A DNA stretch of 64,000 bases from Paramecium sonneborni (Eukaryota; Ciliophora; Oligohymenophorea; Peniculida; Parameciidae): contig CAJJDN010000037.1 in NCBI GenBank assembly GCA_905182985.1, positions 516,929-580,928 of the forward strand, read 5' to 3'. Below the pieces are notes generated by a model. The model worked only from the letters and a program-made list of their open reading frames with translations. It made no database searches and had not been told where the DNA came from. The translations under genes were made by a program, and so were the position numbers. Below are positions 26,664 to 38,224 of this stretch, one piece after another. The stretch's first letter is position 1, and the number at the start of each line of letters is the position of its first letter.

Positions 26664-28704
26664 TCAAAAATCTATCATTTTTTCTAATGTATGACATTGC
26701 ATTACTAACATTGCCATCAAATCATTATGTTAATACTATTATTATTAACATTTTGTAGGTAATACATCATTTTCTAAATTCTCTAATAAATCCACATCTG
26801 AATTTGTTTTTATTGAACTATTATGCGATATACATTGCTTTATTTTCATATTATTTCCAAATTACTATAATATTTTCATCTTCTATTATATTGTTGTTTT
26901 TTTATTATTTAAATCCTTTTATAGAACCCTTATTGAATTTGGAATATCTCCTTATTACTTTTATATCAAATCATTTGTATATAATGTCATTTATCCTAAA
27001 TATAATGCCTCATCTGTTATTAAACTCTAATTTAATATAAATTATAATTACAATAATTTTATTTTACTCTTATTATTATTATAATAACTCATTTATTTAT
27101 TATTATAAAAATTTTGAATCATTTTAATCTTATAATGAGGCTTATAAAACTTCACACTTTTCCTATAATTTTAATATTTATTGTTAATATCCCTTACATT
27201 CTGCCTCATATTATTATTAAATTTTTTTCAATTAACAATTATCATTTATAATTTAATTTATCTATTAACACTACTTATTATTCTCTTAGAGTAAATCAAA
27301 ATATTTTTACTCTAATTGCTTGGCTTACTCAATTTTTTATTTTTGCATCTCATTTTCCTAAAGCAATGTAGAATTCTATTGAATCACATTATCCAAATTT
27401 TTACTTATATCTAAAATTCTTTAATTTAGCTCTGGATAACATTCTTAACTTTTTTAATTCTTTTGAAGTTCATTTATTTACTTATTTTTTTCATTCAGTT
27501 AATCTTATAATTCTTAATATGTTTAGTTCTATTTATCTGAAGATTACAATTCAAAAATCTTTTCCATCAACTATCTATTAATAATCGTTTATTCTTCTAA
27601 TAACCTCAAATTATTTTATGAATCCCCTTCCATTTAAATCTTTCTAGTATTCTTACAATAAGGAGACTTTGACTTAGAACTCATCTAAGTTACGAATCTA
27701 TCTTCATTTGTTTTATAATTAGATTAATTAATAAGTGAATTATTGTTATTTTCATTAGTTTCATAATTTGATAAATTAACTCCAAAGGAACTTTTTAAAG
27801 CTTATTATTGATTCATATTATCTTTTAATGACTTTATTTATTTATTTAAAATATCAACTTAGTTTGTTAACACATTCTAATTATTTTATGATTATAATTA
27901 TTTTATTATCTCTTAAATAAGATTTTATGTGTCATAAACCATTTTTTATAATTTTATTTATCCTTTAAAGGTCATCTAATCTGTATTTTGATTGTCCAAT
28001 TAAGATTTTAAAAATTCAATTTGTTATTCATAATGTTGATTATCATTACCTCGAAATGTCTCTTAATTATTATTCAATTCCTATAAAAGTAAATAAATAA
28101 AATATTTTAATGTAATTAGATCTGTACACCTGTAGAAATCGAAACATTCATTAGAGAATTCTTAACAAAAACATTTAATTTTTGCTAGAGATGGAGCACA
28201 TTCATCTTGATTTTGATCTTTGACTAATTTAAATTATCTAAGTCTTTTGGTTAAAGTTTATATTTTCTGAATACAATTATAATTTAATTTTGTTTAATGA
28301 GTGACTAAACTATGAACTGAATACTTGTCTTAATTAATTGATTGTTCTGTTTTGATTGGCGATTATTCAATTTTACTTATATTTTCTAATCGTTTATTGA
28401 TAATTGATTCATAATAACTTTGAGTATCAATTTACTTATTAGATCCATATTTCTTGCATTATTTATGTGTATTGAAAGGAGATAAATTTGATGTAGTCTT
28501 AGAAGCTGTTGTTGATCTATTATCACTTGCATGATGACTATTAAGATTTTTAACTCTCATTTCCAATCCTTATACTTTACTTTATAAATAATTGGCACAT
28601 TATTAGAATTCTGGACAGTTACTTATTATGGCAAATGGTTGTCTATTTACTTTAGCACTTCCCTTTCTTGAATGACATGAATTTGGTGTTTGAAATGGTT
28701 TCAT
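26664..28704 (-). CDS. Long coiled-coil protein, unrecognised
   Basis: Two exons (intron 27027-27051) encode 671 residues with matching phases. The N-terminal 200 residues are Ser/Thr/Asn-rich (MKPFQTPNSCHSRKGSAK...) and include a few Cys residues. From about 250 to 560 is nearly continuous Gln/Leu/Glu coiled coil (EEQTIINRQLMEKIFELQ, LLQENEMQKQKIEQAKQL). The C-terminus ends QCHTLEKMIDF. It is likely a structural cytoskeletal or basal-body protein by composition only; no specific family is recognised. Confidence 0.7.
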
Positions 28705-29158
28705 CAATTTTCGATTTTAAATTTTTTGTTTTTTTATTTTAACAGAATATAATTGTGAAATATTAAATCAACATTATTTATTTTAGCAATAAAAAACATA
28801 AAAATAAATAGAAATATAATAATTTATTAATTTTCAAGAGACTATTCATCAATCTAATCTGTTATCTATATATAAATATAAATTAATATCTCTATTTTAA
28901 TTAAAATATTGTTAAACTACTAAAAAGGGATAATTATTGTCTTTTACAAAATCAGGCTTAAATTATTTAACTATAAAATAATATTAGTTTAAGTCTAATT
29001 ATTAAATTTTAAGAATAAAACTTAAAGAAAGTCTATTATTTATCGATAATCAATATCATTATAAAAATTCTCATAAAAATTACTTGAATAGAATGAAATA
29101 TTAGTTTCAGAGATTTAGAAAATAGTTAAAAAATTATCAAGAGTAAAAAGAGTAAAGA

Positions 29159-29395
29159 ATGAAGAACAAAATAGAAATTGTAAAGAGCATATTAACTGAG
29201 AATAATAAAAATGATATTGAATAAGTAGGTCTTTTTTTTGATACCGTCAAATAAGAATGCCTTTAAGCTGTGAACAATTTTTTTGAAAGCGTTCAATTAA
29301 TAGCAATAAATTACCATATCAATTTTTAGTCAATTGATATTCTTAATTTTTACATAGTGATAAAATTATTCAGAATTATTAAAATTTAATATTGA
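29159..29395 (+). CDS. Doubtful small ORF
   Basis: ATG-to-TGA frame of 78 codons (MKNKIEIVKSILTENNKND...). Its first half resembles helical segments common in Paramecium zinc-binding/coiled-coil proteins (VKQECLQAVNNFFESV), but there is no diagnostic motif. It may be a remnant. Confidence 0.25.
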
Positions 29396-29984
29396 ATTGC
29401 TTAGGATTTATATAGTAGTCCTTAATTAAGATAAATTATTTGATAAAATAATTAAGAAGTTTTGTTGAATTAACTAATTCTTTCACTCTAGAATTACAAT
29501 AAACCAATTCTCTGTAATTCATAAGAACTTCAGATTACATAATGTAAAAATAAAATAGTAGTTATTTTATGTATCAAATAAAATATGATAATTTTATTTT
29601 AAGTAATATTGGGTCTCCTTAATGGTAATAAAATAAAATGTATTATTTATGTTTATCTCTTTTCTTTTGATGATCAATCTCCTATCTAAATAGTTTTTTA
29701 GAATCACAAATTTTAATAAATGGATTAGATAACAATAAAGAGTATTAGTCTTTAATTTTGATTAATATATGTATGTAAGCAAAGTAATAATGTTTGAATT
29801 GACTAGAACTTAAGGCAAAGAAAAATGAATTATTTATCAAAACTGTATTATGGTAGCATAATTTCTTAAAGACTTTTAATAGGAGTCATTCATAATTATG
29901 TATTTTTTCAGATAAATTGATAATCTCTTTAAACTCGGAAAGTAATAAAAAGTTAAAATTGTTCCTAAATTGTGATTTTTAAAA

Positions 29985-30003
29985 GGCGCTAAATCGATGC
30001 GCC
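29985..30003. other. GC-only hairpin in AT-rich spacer
   Basis: GGCGC - 9-nt loop containing ATCGAT - GCGCC. This is a five base-pair all-G/C stem, striking in DNA of roughly 20 percent GC, 52 bp upstream of a small gene. Function unknown. Confidence 0.4.
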
Positions 30004-30054
30004 ACTAATTTATAAATTTTATTATTTTATAATTCTTCTTAATAATAAAAATAA

Positions 30055-30228
30055 ATGAATAATTGTTAGTCAAGCCCAAAAGGAAAAGTATATGAGAAAA
30101 AATGTCCTGAAGCTCCGAGAAAATAATTAAAATAGACAAGAATTGATGATTAATCTCTAAGATCTGTTTGCAGAATACTTTTTGTAAGTGAAACAAAACC
30201 TGAAATTACTCTAACCTAAACTGTATGA
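30055..30228 (+). CDS. Small conserved-looking protein, 57 aa
   Basis: Intronless frame MNNCQSSPKGKVYEKKCPEA ending ...LTQTV. It has markedly higher GC and a more varied residue composition than the spacer around it, which suggests real coding sequence. There are three Cys residues and a basic central part. I recognise no family. Confidence 0.5.
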
Positions 30229-30500
30229 TTTTTTAATTTTTGTGTATATTTACATTACAATACAATTAAGATGATAATATTTTGAATACAAATAAACTTA
30301 ATTAAGTAGCAAATTATTATAAATGATTTATTTTATATATGTTATGTATTGAATTGAATTATCTATGTAAATTTGATATAATCATAATGGTATTAAATTT
30401 ATGAATAAAAATTAATAATAAAATAATAGTAATGGACTTGAGAAATAGAAATACAAGAAAAGTGTTACTTTAAATGTTGGAGAAACAATTGAAATAAATA

Positions 30501-31438
30501 ATGAGTGAGAATACTACAAAAGTGAAATTTTAGGAATAGTTGGCTAGATTTAATATTTATGAGGATTAAAAGAGAGCTAGATAGTAATAATAATAACACA
30601 GTCCATCACCATAATTAATGAGAACAAATAGTTAATCAGATCATATTGAATTTTATGAAAGGCAACAATCTTAATTACAATTAAAAAACAAACGATTGTA
30701 ACAATCAAAAGAGAAATCTATATAAAAAAAGTTGTAAGAAGAAATTCAAGAAGCAACATTTCATCCTAAAATCCTTAAGCCTAAAAATTAGAATACTTAA
30801 AAGAGTGATTTATATTAATAAGGAATGAAATGGATGTAATAAAAAGTATTAATTATTAATAGAAAAGGCTGATCATATAGATAAATTGAAGGAATCTTCA
30901 ATGATTCAAATAAATTAAGAGAATTTATTTAAACCAATGGTAAATAAAGTATCAGAGAAAATAATAAAAACAACTAATTAAACGAATTTCTTTTAAAGAA
31001 TGAATAAAAATGAAGATAAAAAGAAAGAGAAAATGAAGAGATTAAAGACTGATGCAACACCTTCATTCAAACCTAAGATAAATGGTATATATTAAGATTA
31101 ATAAATTAGATCGTTCAAAGAGAGTATAGAGTACATTAAATAAAGATATTTTATAAGTTTCTGTTAATTTAGAATTAATGGAGAAGATTAGGAATTATAA
31201 TTAAAGAGAATAAAATCATTCATGCCATGAATATCCTAGATAGAGAAATTGTTCATCAGCATTATCATAATCAATAGATTTTGATAAATTACCATCAAAT
31301 TCTCCAAGTTTTAGAAATTCTAGAAATTCAAATACAATAAAGAAATAACCAAAAATACAGATAGATTTTAATTCTCCTAATTAGAATATGACAATGTTAT
31401 ATGAAGCATTAGGTGATTAAAAATATGATTATTTTTGA
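30501..31438 (+). CDS. Basic protein with F-x-P-K-I motifs, possible cytoskeletal role
   Basis: Three exons with introns 30846-30867 and 31085-31109 give 296 residues. Two copies of the motif A/S-TF/SF-x-P-K-I occur (EATFHPKILK and PSFKPKIND), with Lys/Gln-rich coiled coils between and Ser-rich sequence at the C-terminus. Such F-x-P-K-I repeats are frequent in protist flagellar and cytoskeletal proteins. That is only an analogy, and the function is unproven. The first intron ends AAAG rather than TAG. Confidence 0.65.
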
Positions 31439-31485
31439 GTTATCACTTTTAAATATATAAATATATATATAATTAAGAATAATAT

Positions 31486-31950
31486 ATGCCTAAAATTAAA
31501 ACTATTCGAACAAAGAAATCTCCTGAAGGTTGGGAATTGATTGAACCAACAATAACAGAAATTGGAAATTAAATAAGAGATGTAGAGAATTAAGCATATA
31601 GTGATAAAAAGAAGCCAGAGTAATTTTGGGAGATTTATAAATTGCATCATTAAAGGTAAGAATTAAAAATATAAAGATCACGTTATATTTATGAAATGTA
31701 CTATTATAAAAAAGAAATATCAAGAGAATTATATGAATATTGTTTATAGGAATAATATGGAGATGCATCATTAATAGCTAAATGGAAGAAGACAGGTTAT
31801 GAAAAACTGTGTTGTTTACATTGTATTTCAAAATCTTAACATAATTTTGGAGGTACATGTATTTGTAGAGTTCCAAAAGCAAAATTGGAGGAAGGTAAAT
31901 TGGTACAATGTAAATAATGTGGATGTAGAGGTTGTGCTAGTGGGGATTGA
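31486..31950 (+). CDS. BUD31: BUD31/G10 spliceosomal protein
   Basis: Two exons (intron 31656-31676, 21 nt) encode 147 residues, the normal BUD31 length. MPKIKTIRTKKSPEGWELIE is the family N-terminus. EISRELYEYCLQ and the C-terminal Cys clusters (LCCLHCI, GTCICRVP, CKQCGCRGCASGD) that bind zinc are intact. BUD31 is a core component of the activated spliceosome, fitting a genome full of tiny introns. It sits 47 bp after the previous gene and 58 bp before the next, all on the plus strand. Confidence 0.96.
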
Positions 31951-32008
31951 TAATGTTATATTAATAAATTAATATGAAGGGTTATTAATGATTGAAATTA
32001 TAATAATT

Positions 32009-33033
32009 ATGTTTAAATAAAATTCAATAACTAAGATAATTCCAAATTTTGATAAGACTCGTCATAAAGGATAGAATGGAAAAATAGCAAGTATTGGTGG
32101 ATCATTTGAATATACAGGAGCTCCTTATTATGCTGCTATATCTTCTTTAAAAGGAGGTGGAGATTTAGCATATATATTTTGTACTAAATCTGCTGCAATT
32201 CCAATCAAAAGTTATAGTCCTGAATGCATTGTATATCCTTATTTATTAGAAGAAGGAGAAGAATAATATTTAGATAATATTATAAATAAATTATTATCTT
32301 AAACTAAAATTATGAATTCATTAGTTATAGGTCCAGGATTAGGAAGAGAATTAATTACTACTTAAATATTAGAACAATTATTTTAATTTAATAATAGTAT
32401 TAAAATATTAGATGCTGATGCATTATGGCATATCTCATAGAAATAAAATAAATTAATTGGAATTATATAAGAAAAGAGTGATCAATTTATATTAACTCCT
32501 AATGCTATGGAAATAAGACGATTATTAGAATATTTTGATATGGAGTATATTAAACCTAATTATGATTGCATTGTATATTAATAAATTTTAATGTTTAGGA
32601 ATAATTTAATGATAAATAATCTAGAACAAATCAAATTATAAATGATCAAGATTTAAATTATGAATAAATTACAATTTAATTTGGATATCCAGCATTAATT
32701 GCAGAATTGAGTAGAAAATTGAATAATGTTATTATTGTATCAAAAGGATAGAATGATATTATAACCAATGGAAAAGTTGGATATGCTGTACATATACAAG
32801 GTTCAAATAAAAGATGTGGAGGTTAAGGAGATATTTTAAGTGGTTTAATTGGACTTTATTCTTATTGGGCTTAACATTAAAATATAGATAAAATTGAAGG
32901 ATGTATTTTAGGTAGTATAGTCACAAGAAAAGCAGCAAAAAATGCAGAAAATAAAGAACATTTTTCATTAACTACTCCCAAGATCATTGATCACATTGGT
33001 GATGCTCTTTATTCTATTATTTGTGGATCATGA
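32009..33033 (+). CDS. NAXD: ADP/ATP-dependent NAD(P)H-hydrate dehydratase
   Basis: Two exons (intron 32573-32598) give 332 residues of the ribokinase-like YjeF_C/CARKD family. Signatures: [20 protein letters not shown], a GPGLGR nucleotide motif, [20 protein letters not shown], and the catalytic GGQGDILSG near residue 275. It repairs damaged NADHX/NADPHX using ATP or ADP. There is no epimerase domain and no clear presequence. In-frame ATG at 31988 would add seven hydrophobic residues. Confidence 0.93.
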
Positions 33034-33060
33034 TTAATAATTTGTTTATTATTTATTTAA

Positions 33061-33650
33061 ATGAAACTATTTGATTATTATCTTGATGTGAATAAATAGA
33101 TATTATCATATTTTTTTATTAATTCATTTGAACCATATCTTTATTTAATTAATTAAGAAACTAAATATAAATATATTCAATAAGCTATCAATAAAGAACA
33201 TAGAAACACTTAATCTTCACATATGCTGTTTTTTACTAGTTTAAAATTTGATGGCCCTTAAAAATAGAATAGTAATAATCTATTAAATATTCTCTCTATA
33301 TTAATAAGATCTAATAATGTAATTATGATACACTTACTGGTGTAATTCTGATTAAATTGTTATTTAGATGCTTATTCAATAGGCTTGTATGCAAATTAAA
33401 TCAGAATAAATTATCAGAAGAAGTAATTTATTAATTAGACAAACCTCCTTTTTGTATTTTAGATCAAATTCGTGGAGTTGATGATTTATTATTTATTAAG
33501 ATCTTTAAGTCTATTATTCAAAGTTATTTTGTAATTCTATAAATAAATTGCAATCCACTGACTTTTAAATTATTTTCTGTTTAAAATAATTAAGTTTAAA
33601 AAGTTAATAAAAAAGACAAAAGTTTATCAATCAAATAAGAATTTAGATGA
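33061..33650 (+). CDS. Hypothetical protein, 187 aa
   Basis: Starts 27 bp after the preceding stop (MKLFDYYLDVNKQILSYF). A 26-nt intron (33342-33367) joins two frames exactly and removes a TGA, giving 187 residues ending ...KSLSIKQEFR. The second exon has coding-like composition (YQLDKPPFCILDQIRGVDD). There are no recognised domains or membrane segments. The clean intron makes it a plausible gene. Confidence 0.5.
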
Positions 33651-35153
33651 ATGATTTATAAAAGAGTTAACTAATAATTATTATTTCGTTTGATACATTA
33701 AACCAAATTATCTTAAATAAATATAATTATTAGAAAATCATAATTGCCATAAATATTCATTAAGTATTTGAAAAGTTTCTGGTAAATTATATAATTTGAG
33801 CAAATCTCTTAAAGCATTTCAAAATACTTCAAGTAGAAATTATATTAGAATTAATTTTGATAATATCTTAAAGTATGTATTTTAGATTACAAGTAATTAT
33901 AAATTAATCATGGTAGATTTTACAATTTTTATTTATGAAATGAATGAAAAAGGCAGTTTGATTCAATATAAATAATATCATAGATATAAAGAATTAGGAG
34001 AATATAGACAATATTTTACAAACAAGATTTATAAATAAATAAGAAATTATTTGTTTAAGCAACTTGCAAGAAAATATTAAAAAGTGAAATGATTATTTGA
34101 TATTATCATAGATTTAGAAATATCTACATTCTTCAAATTTAATTATAAAGTTTTATTTTATAAAAATGAAAATTTTATCTAAAATGTCAGAGTACGTAGT
34201 TTCTATAGTATTGAATCTATATATTCAAATAATTTGTAAAATTGGAGATTAAATAATAAAAGTAACATAGGATGATAATGTAAACTGACTAAAATTTGTT
34301 CATCTTAATATGATAATGAATTAATAAAATATAAAGAATTTAACAGCTATGCAAATTATCATGAAGAAAAATTAATCATTTGAGGTTCGTAATGTTAAAA
34401 TATTAGTAATGTAGATATGTATTTATTAAAATAGATATCATATAGATTTGATCAAACTTATATTATCACTCAATAAAGTTAAGTTTATTATTGGGTAAAT
34501 AAATGATAATGTTATTTAAAATATTGCAACAAATTTCTTTATCTAAATGTTAATCAAAGGAGTTAACTACTATTAGATAATTATGTTGAAAGATAATTTA
34601 TTTGGATAATTATTAAGTTAAATTAAAATTTCTTCAAAGCTAATTTGATTATTTATGATTCGAAAGATCTAAGTATTTGAGTTGTAATGGTTAAGTTTTG
34701 TATTGGGTTGAAATCAGTAAGGGTAATTGATTTTTAAGGTAGATTAAATATGATATACTTAAAATTGGAGATTCAAAAAATATATTGTAGTTGATCATCT
34801 ACAATAATAATCTTGGAAGATAAATAAATTATTTGTTGTGGTAAAAATGGTTTTTTAAAATACTAAGAATGAATTCGTTGAGAAATTATGAATTTAATTA
34901 TAATAAAAAAAGATGAAGTATATTTAAAAATTGAATCCAGTAAGAATTCAATGTTCTCATTGTAAAATCATTATCCTAATTAATATATTAAATTAGAAAA
35001 AAGGAAATAACAAAAATAGTTTAAAAAGGATTTTAGGAACCTTAAGTTAAAAATGGATTGAGAATAATATTAATATGATAGATTGTTCTATGATAAAAAA
35101 ATGTTTCAAACTACTTGATGCATTATCATATGAAATAGTCCATATTTAACAAG
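33651..35153. other. Gene-poor region, possible old pseudogene
   Basis: About 1.5 kb. One plus-strand frame from about 34150 to 35060 shows hydrophobic/polar alternation like a beta-rich protein but is interrupted by at least seven TGA codons. At this base composition that frequency is close to chance. I cannot support a gene. Confidence 0.35.
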
Positions 35154-35435
35154 TCATAAATTTAATTAAAAAAAGTTCGTAGGAAATGAAAATAATGTAT
35201 CTTTATGTATATTTAATACTTTTGAGTGAGATTATTGAAAAACATTTATTTTTCTTTTTTTTTCTCTAGAAAATAATTCTGATATCTTTTGAATTGATGA
35301 TGCCAAATCAACGCTCTCTATTGGGTAAAATATGATTTTATTAGATTGAATAATAACTTTACAATGTCTATAATTCTTATATACAATTTCTAATTGTTGA
35401 GAATTTGCGTTATCAACACATGATGATAAATCCAT
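35154..35435 (-). CDS. Small hypothetical protein, 93 aa
   Basis: Intronless frame MDLSSCVDNANSQQLEIVYK to TGA. The first 67 residues have convincing coding composition (SVDLASSIQKISELFSREKK); the last 26 are AT-rich and may be an extension past a missed intron. Its start overlaps by 16 bp the start of the Myb-like gene on the other strand. No family recognised. Confidence 0.45.
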
Positions 35436-35816
35436 TTAACTAAATAAAGGTGGAGGAAGGTTTAGAGTATAACATTTAAACATATCATAGTGAATAACCA
35501 ATTGAATCTAAATAAACAATTGAGTCTGTTAAAAAGTTTGCTGGTGATTTATAAACATAGATAGCAATTAAAAAAACAAGACGTAAAAATGTAAGAAAAA
35601 CATATAATAATGGTATAAAGATTAATTTTTATGAAAGGTCACTGGACCCAAAAAGAACATCGTTTATATTCATAATTTATAGAAACAAACAAAGAAATAA
35701 TGATGAAATCAGATATGAAAAAACAAGAAAAGATTTTTAAATAGATGTCTTGTGTAATTAAAACTAGATCACCATCACAATGTAGATCTCATCATCAAAA
35801 ATTCAATCCTTTATGA
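35420..35816 (+). CDS. Myb/SANT-like DNA-binding protein
   Basis: Two exons (intron 35613-35637) give 123 residues. The N-terminal half is polar and ends with a basic stretch (IKKTRRKNVRKTY). The C-terminal half is one Myb/SANT-type repeat: HWTQKEHRLYSQFIE, then IFKQMSCVIKTRSPSQCRSH. The intron falls just before the first Trp, a typical ciliate pattern. Probably a small nuclear DNA-binding protein of the SHAQKY-like single-Myb class, though the SHAQKY motif itself appears only as CRSHHQKF. Confidence 0.7.
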
Positions 35817-35832
35817 GAATATCATTTATTAT

Positions 35833-36862
35833 TCATTAATCATTATAAATGGTTGCTATAGAAAGAAATGATTCAAATTATTTTCTATTAACATCAGAAT
35901 CAGAAGAACTTGTACGAAATTACATCATTGGCAATGTTTATTATTGTGACATCATTTTTTAAAGTCTCATTATTATTATAGCGTTGTATCCATATACAAT
36001 AGAATTACATAATCCTAAACATTCTGCCATTACAAATCTTATTCCTTTTAATCCTGTTATTTCATTATTACATAATTTTGCTACTGCATATATAGTCATT
36101 CCACTATAACAAATCAACATTATTATTGGATAAAATAACATATTTTAAGTAATTCTCTAAGATAATTTGAGTTCATATTCTTATTATGTATATTATTACA
36201 ATTCTTATAAATCAGAACTTCTTGATCTTTAATTTTATTCTGATTATGTTCTTAATTTATTCATAAACACACTTACTCTAATAATAAATGTTATTGCACC
36301 AATATTCAATAACCATAAAGGAACATAAAATAAGCAAATTTATTCAATTCTCATTAATTTTGGTTTGTATTCTTAATCTTTACATAATTATTCCACATCG
36401 TCGCCTATTCCACAAACATAATATTAAGTTTGATAAGTATTAGTTATTAAGGGAATTATAGCAATTATAAGAGGAATACAAAATCCTATTGATTAGAATA
36501 GTGTTTAATATTCATTAAGATTGATTTTATTTTTAATCACTGTCCAAAATATGCATAAACATAAAAAGAAGCAAAAAAGAAAACATGCAAGAGAAGAATA
36601 TTAAATTAAAAACCCTTATATTACACAAAGTATTTTATAATTTGGTTTGCATCCTTATAGTATATTTACATTTACCTGGTTCTATGTACATTAAATTGGA
36701 CAAAGAAAATGTAATATCACAAGCAGTTAAACACAATATTAATTTCAATGCAAAGTTTTTTCTCATCCCCATTTTCAAATAAACTACAATGATAAATAGA
36801 GATCCTATTAGAGACAATGTACATGCTGTTATTTAAAGTATTTTAATTGTTTAATCGCTCAT
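35833..36862 (-). CDS. cAMP-receptor-like (cAR/secretin-type) GPCR
   Basis: Two exons (intron 36654-36675) give 335 residues with seven hydrophobic segments, beginning MSDQTIKILQITACTLSLIGSL (over two lines in the gene) with no signal peptide. TM2 contains KLILCLTACDITFSLSNLMY and the extracellular Cys pair is present (after GRCK, and YYVCGIGDD). TM6 and TM7 read MLFYPIIMLICYSG and CLGLCNSIVYGYNAI, like Dictyostelium cAR proteins. The Ser-rich tail (FRTSSSDSDV) could be phosphorylated. It probably senses an extracellular ligand through a G protein. Confidence 0.8.
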
Positions 36863-36885
36863 CTATATAAATAATTTATTTAATT

Positions 36886-37602
36886 TCAAAATATTTTGCA
36901 AGAAACATAATCACTATCTAATAAATCTATTTATTCATCATCTTCTCGTTCAGGTCTTTTGTAAATGTCACTTATCTAACAATCTTCTTTAATTTATTCA
37001 TAATCTACTTCATACACTTATTACTTAGCTATATATATATAAATCACAGTACTTTAAATAGTATTATAATTTAATGTCACTTATTTATCCTATGAATAGT
37101 CTTATTCTTCAACATATCTACTGTTTCTGCCTTCAAAAATTGTTTCTTTTTATTGAAACTACTCATATTATGGTTAAGGAATAGCTGAGTATTTAACTTC
37201 TGTTGTTTATAATTAAGATGTAGTGGTTCCTATATATATTCAATAAAAATTACCACGTCCTCTTCTATATTTATCCATAACTTCTTTAACACTTGATCTA
37301 TTCACTTCATATTGACTATTCTGATTATTTATTTAATATTTCTCTACAACTCTCTAAGATTATCTTGAATTTTCTAAGTCATAATTACTATTTCTTCCCT
37401 CATTTTCCATTTATACATATTTTGAATTGATTACTGTTGTTTATTAATTATTTTATGTTTATCTTGGTCTTGATGATCTTCGTTATTCATATCTCTATAC
37501 AGCATCCTGAAATTCTACATTACCTGTTCTCTAAACATTCTAACTTGTTGTCACAGTTCTAATCTAATAAGTTTGACCTTCAGCTGAAAAGCTATTATTC
37601 AT
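36886..37602 (-). CDS. Hypothetical polar protein, 230 aa
   Basis: Two exons (intron 37230-37253). Extremely Gln/Asn/Arg/Ser-rich, without hydrophobic core or recognised domain (MNNSFSAEGQTYQIRTVTTS ...). It has a short repeated theme, Y-x-V-x-R/N-S (QYEVNRSSVKEVMDKYRRG; RNSRYVEE), and an acidic C-terminus ending CKIF. It lies 23 bp upstream of the GPCR start on the same strand. Likely disordered and possibly cytoskeletal. Confidence 0.6.
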
Positions 37603-38224
37603 TAAAACGATAATTTTTTTATAATATAAAATTACTTTCTTCTATAATTCATATTCAAACTAACTAAATAAATTACATTACTAATTTTATACTCCTCCTT
37701 ATATTCAAATAGTTATTATTATCTTAATCAAATTTGTAAATTTTTTAGTTTAATCATTATTATGGTTTCTATGACAGAAATCTTAAGAACTACAAAATTC
37801 ATATCATATTCTAATTTATTATCATTATTTTGATATATATGCTATAGAAATTTATAACAAGAAATACTTTTAAATAGTAATATAATATTGTACTGAACCA
37901 ATAATTAAGTAATAATCAATTATCTATTTGTATTGTCTTGAGAAGATGAAATTCGTTTTTGATTAGGTGGAATTTTAAAATTATCGGGTTTGATAAATTA
38001 AAGGAGTTTTATAAAAAAATAAAGTATATTCATATAATTGATTGACTTTATGCAATAATCCATTTTTGATTTTGGTAAAACAACTTCTACTTTTTGGCAT
38101 GTGTGTGATAAATGTTTACTGGATGTAATAATACATGTTATATTATATGAAGGAATAATCAAATCTTTTAGAATCAGAATTCCTGGTCGGTTCTAAATAA
38201 AGAATAAAAAAAAAATTTCTTTTA
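37603..38224. other. Intergenic region between divergent genes
   Basis: About 620 bp of AT-rich DNA separating two genes that point away from each other. It must contain both promoters, but no motif stands out. Confidence 0.5.

Larger units (their letters stand above)
28705..30054. other. Intergenic region, mostly featureless
   Basis: About 1.3 kb of AT-rich DNA. It contains a doubtful 78-codon frame (29159-29395) and a small GC-only hairpin (29985-30003). Nothing else is supported. Confidence 0.45.
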
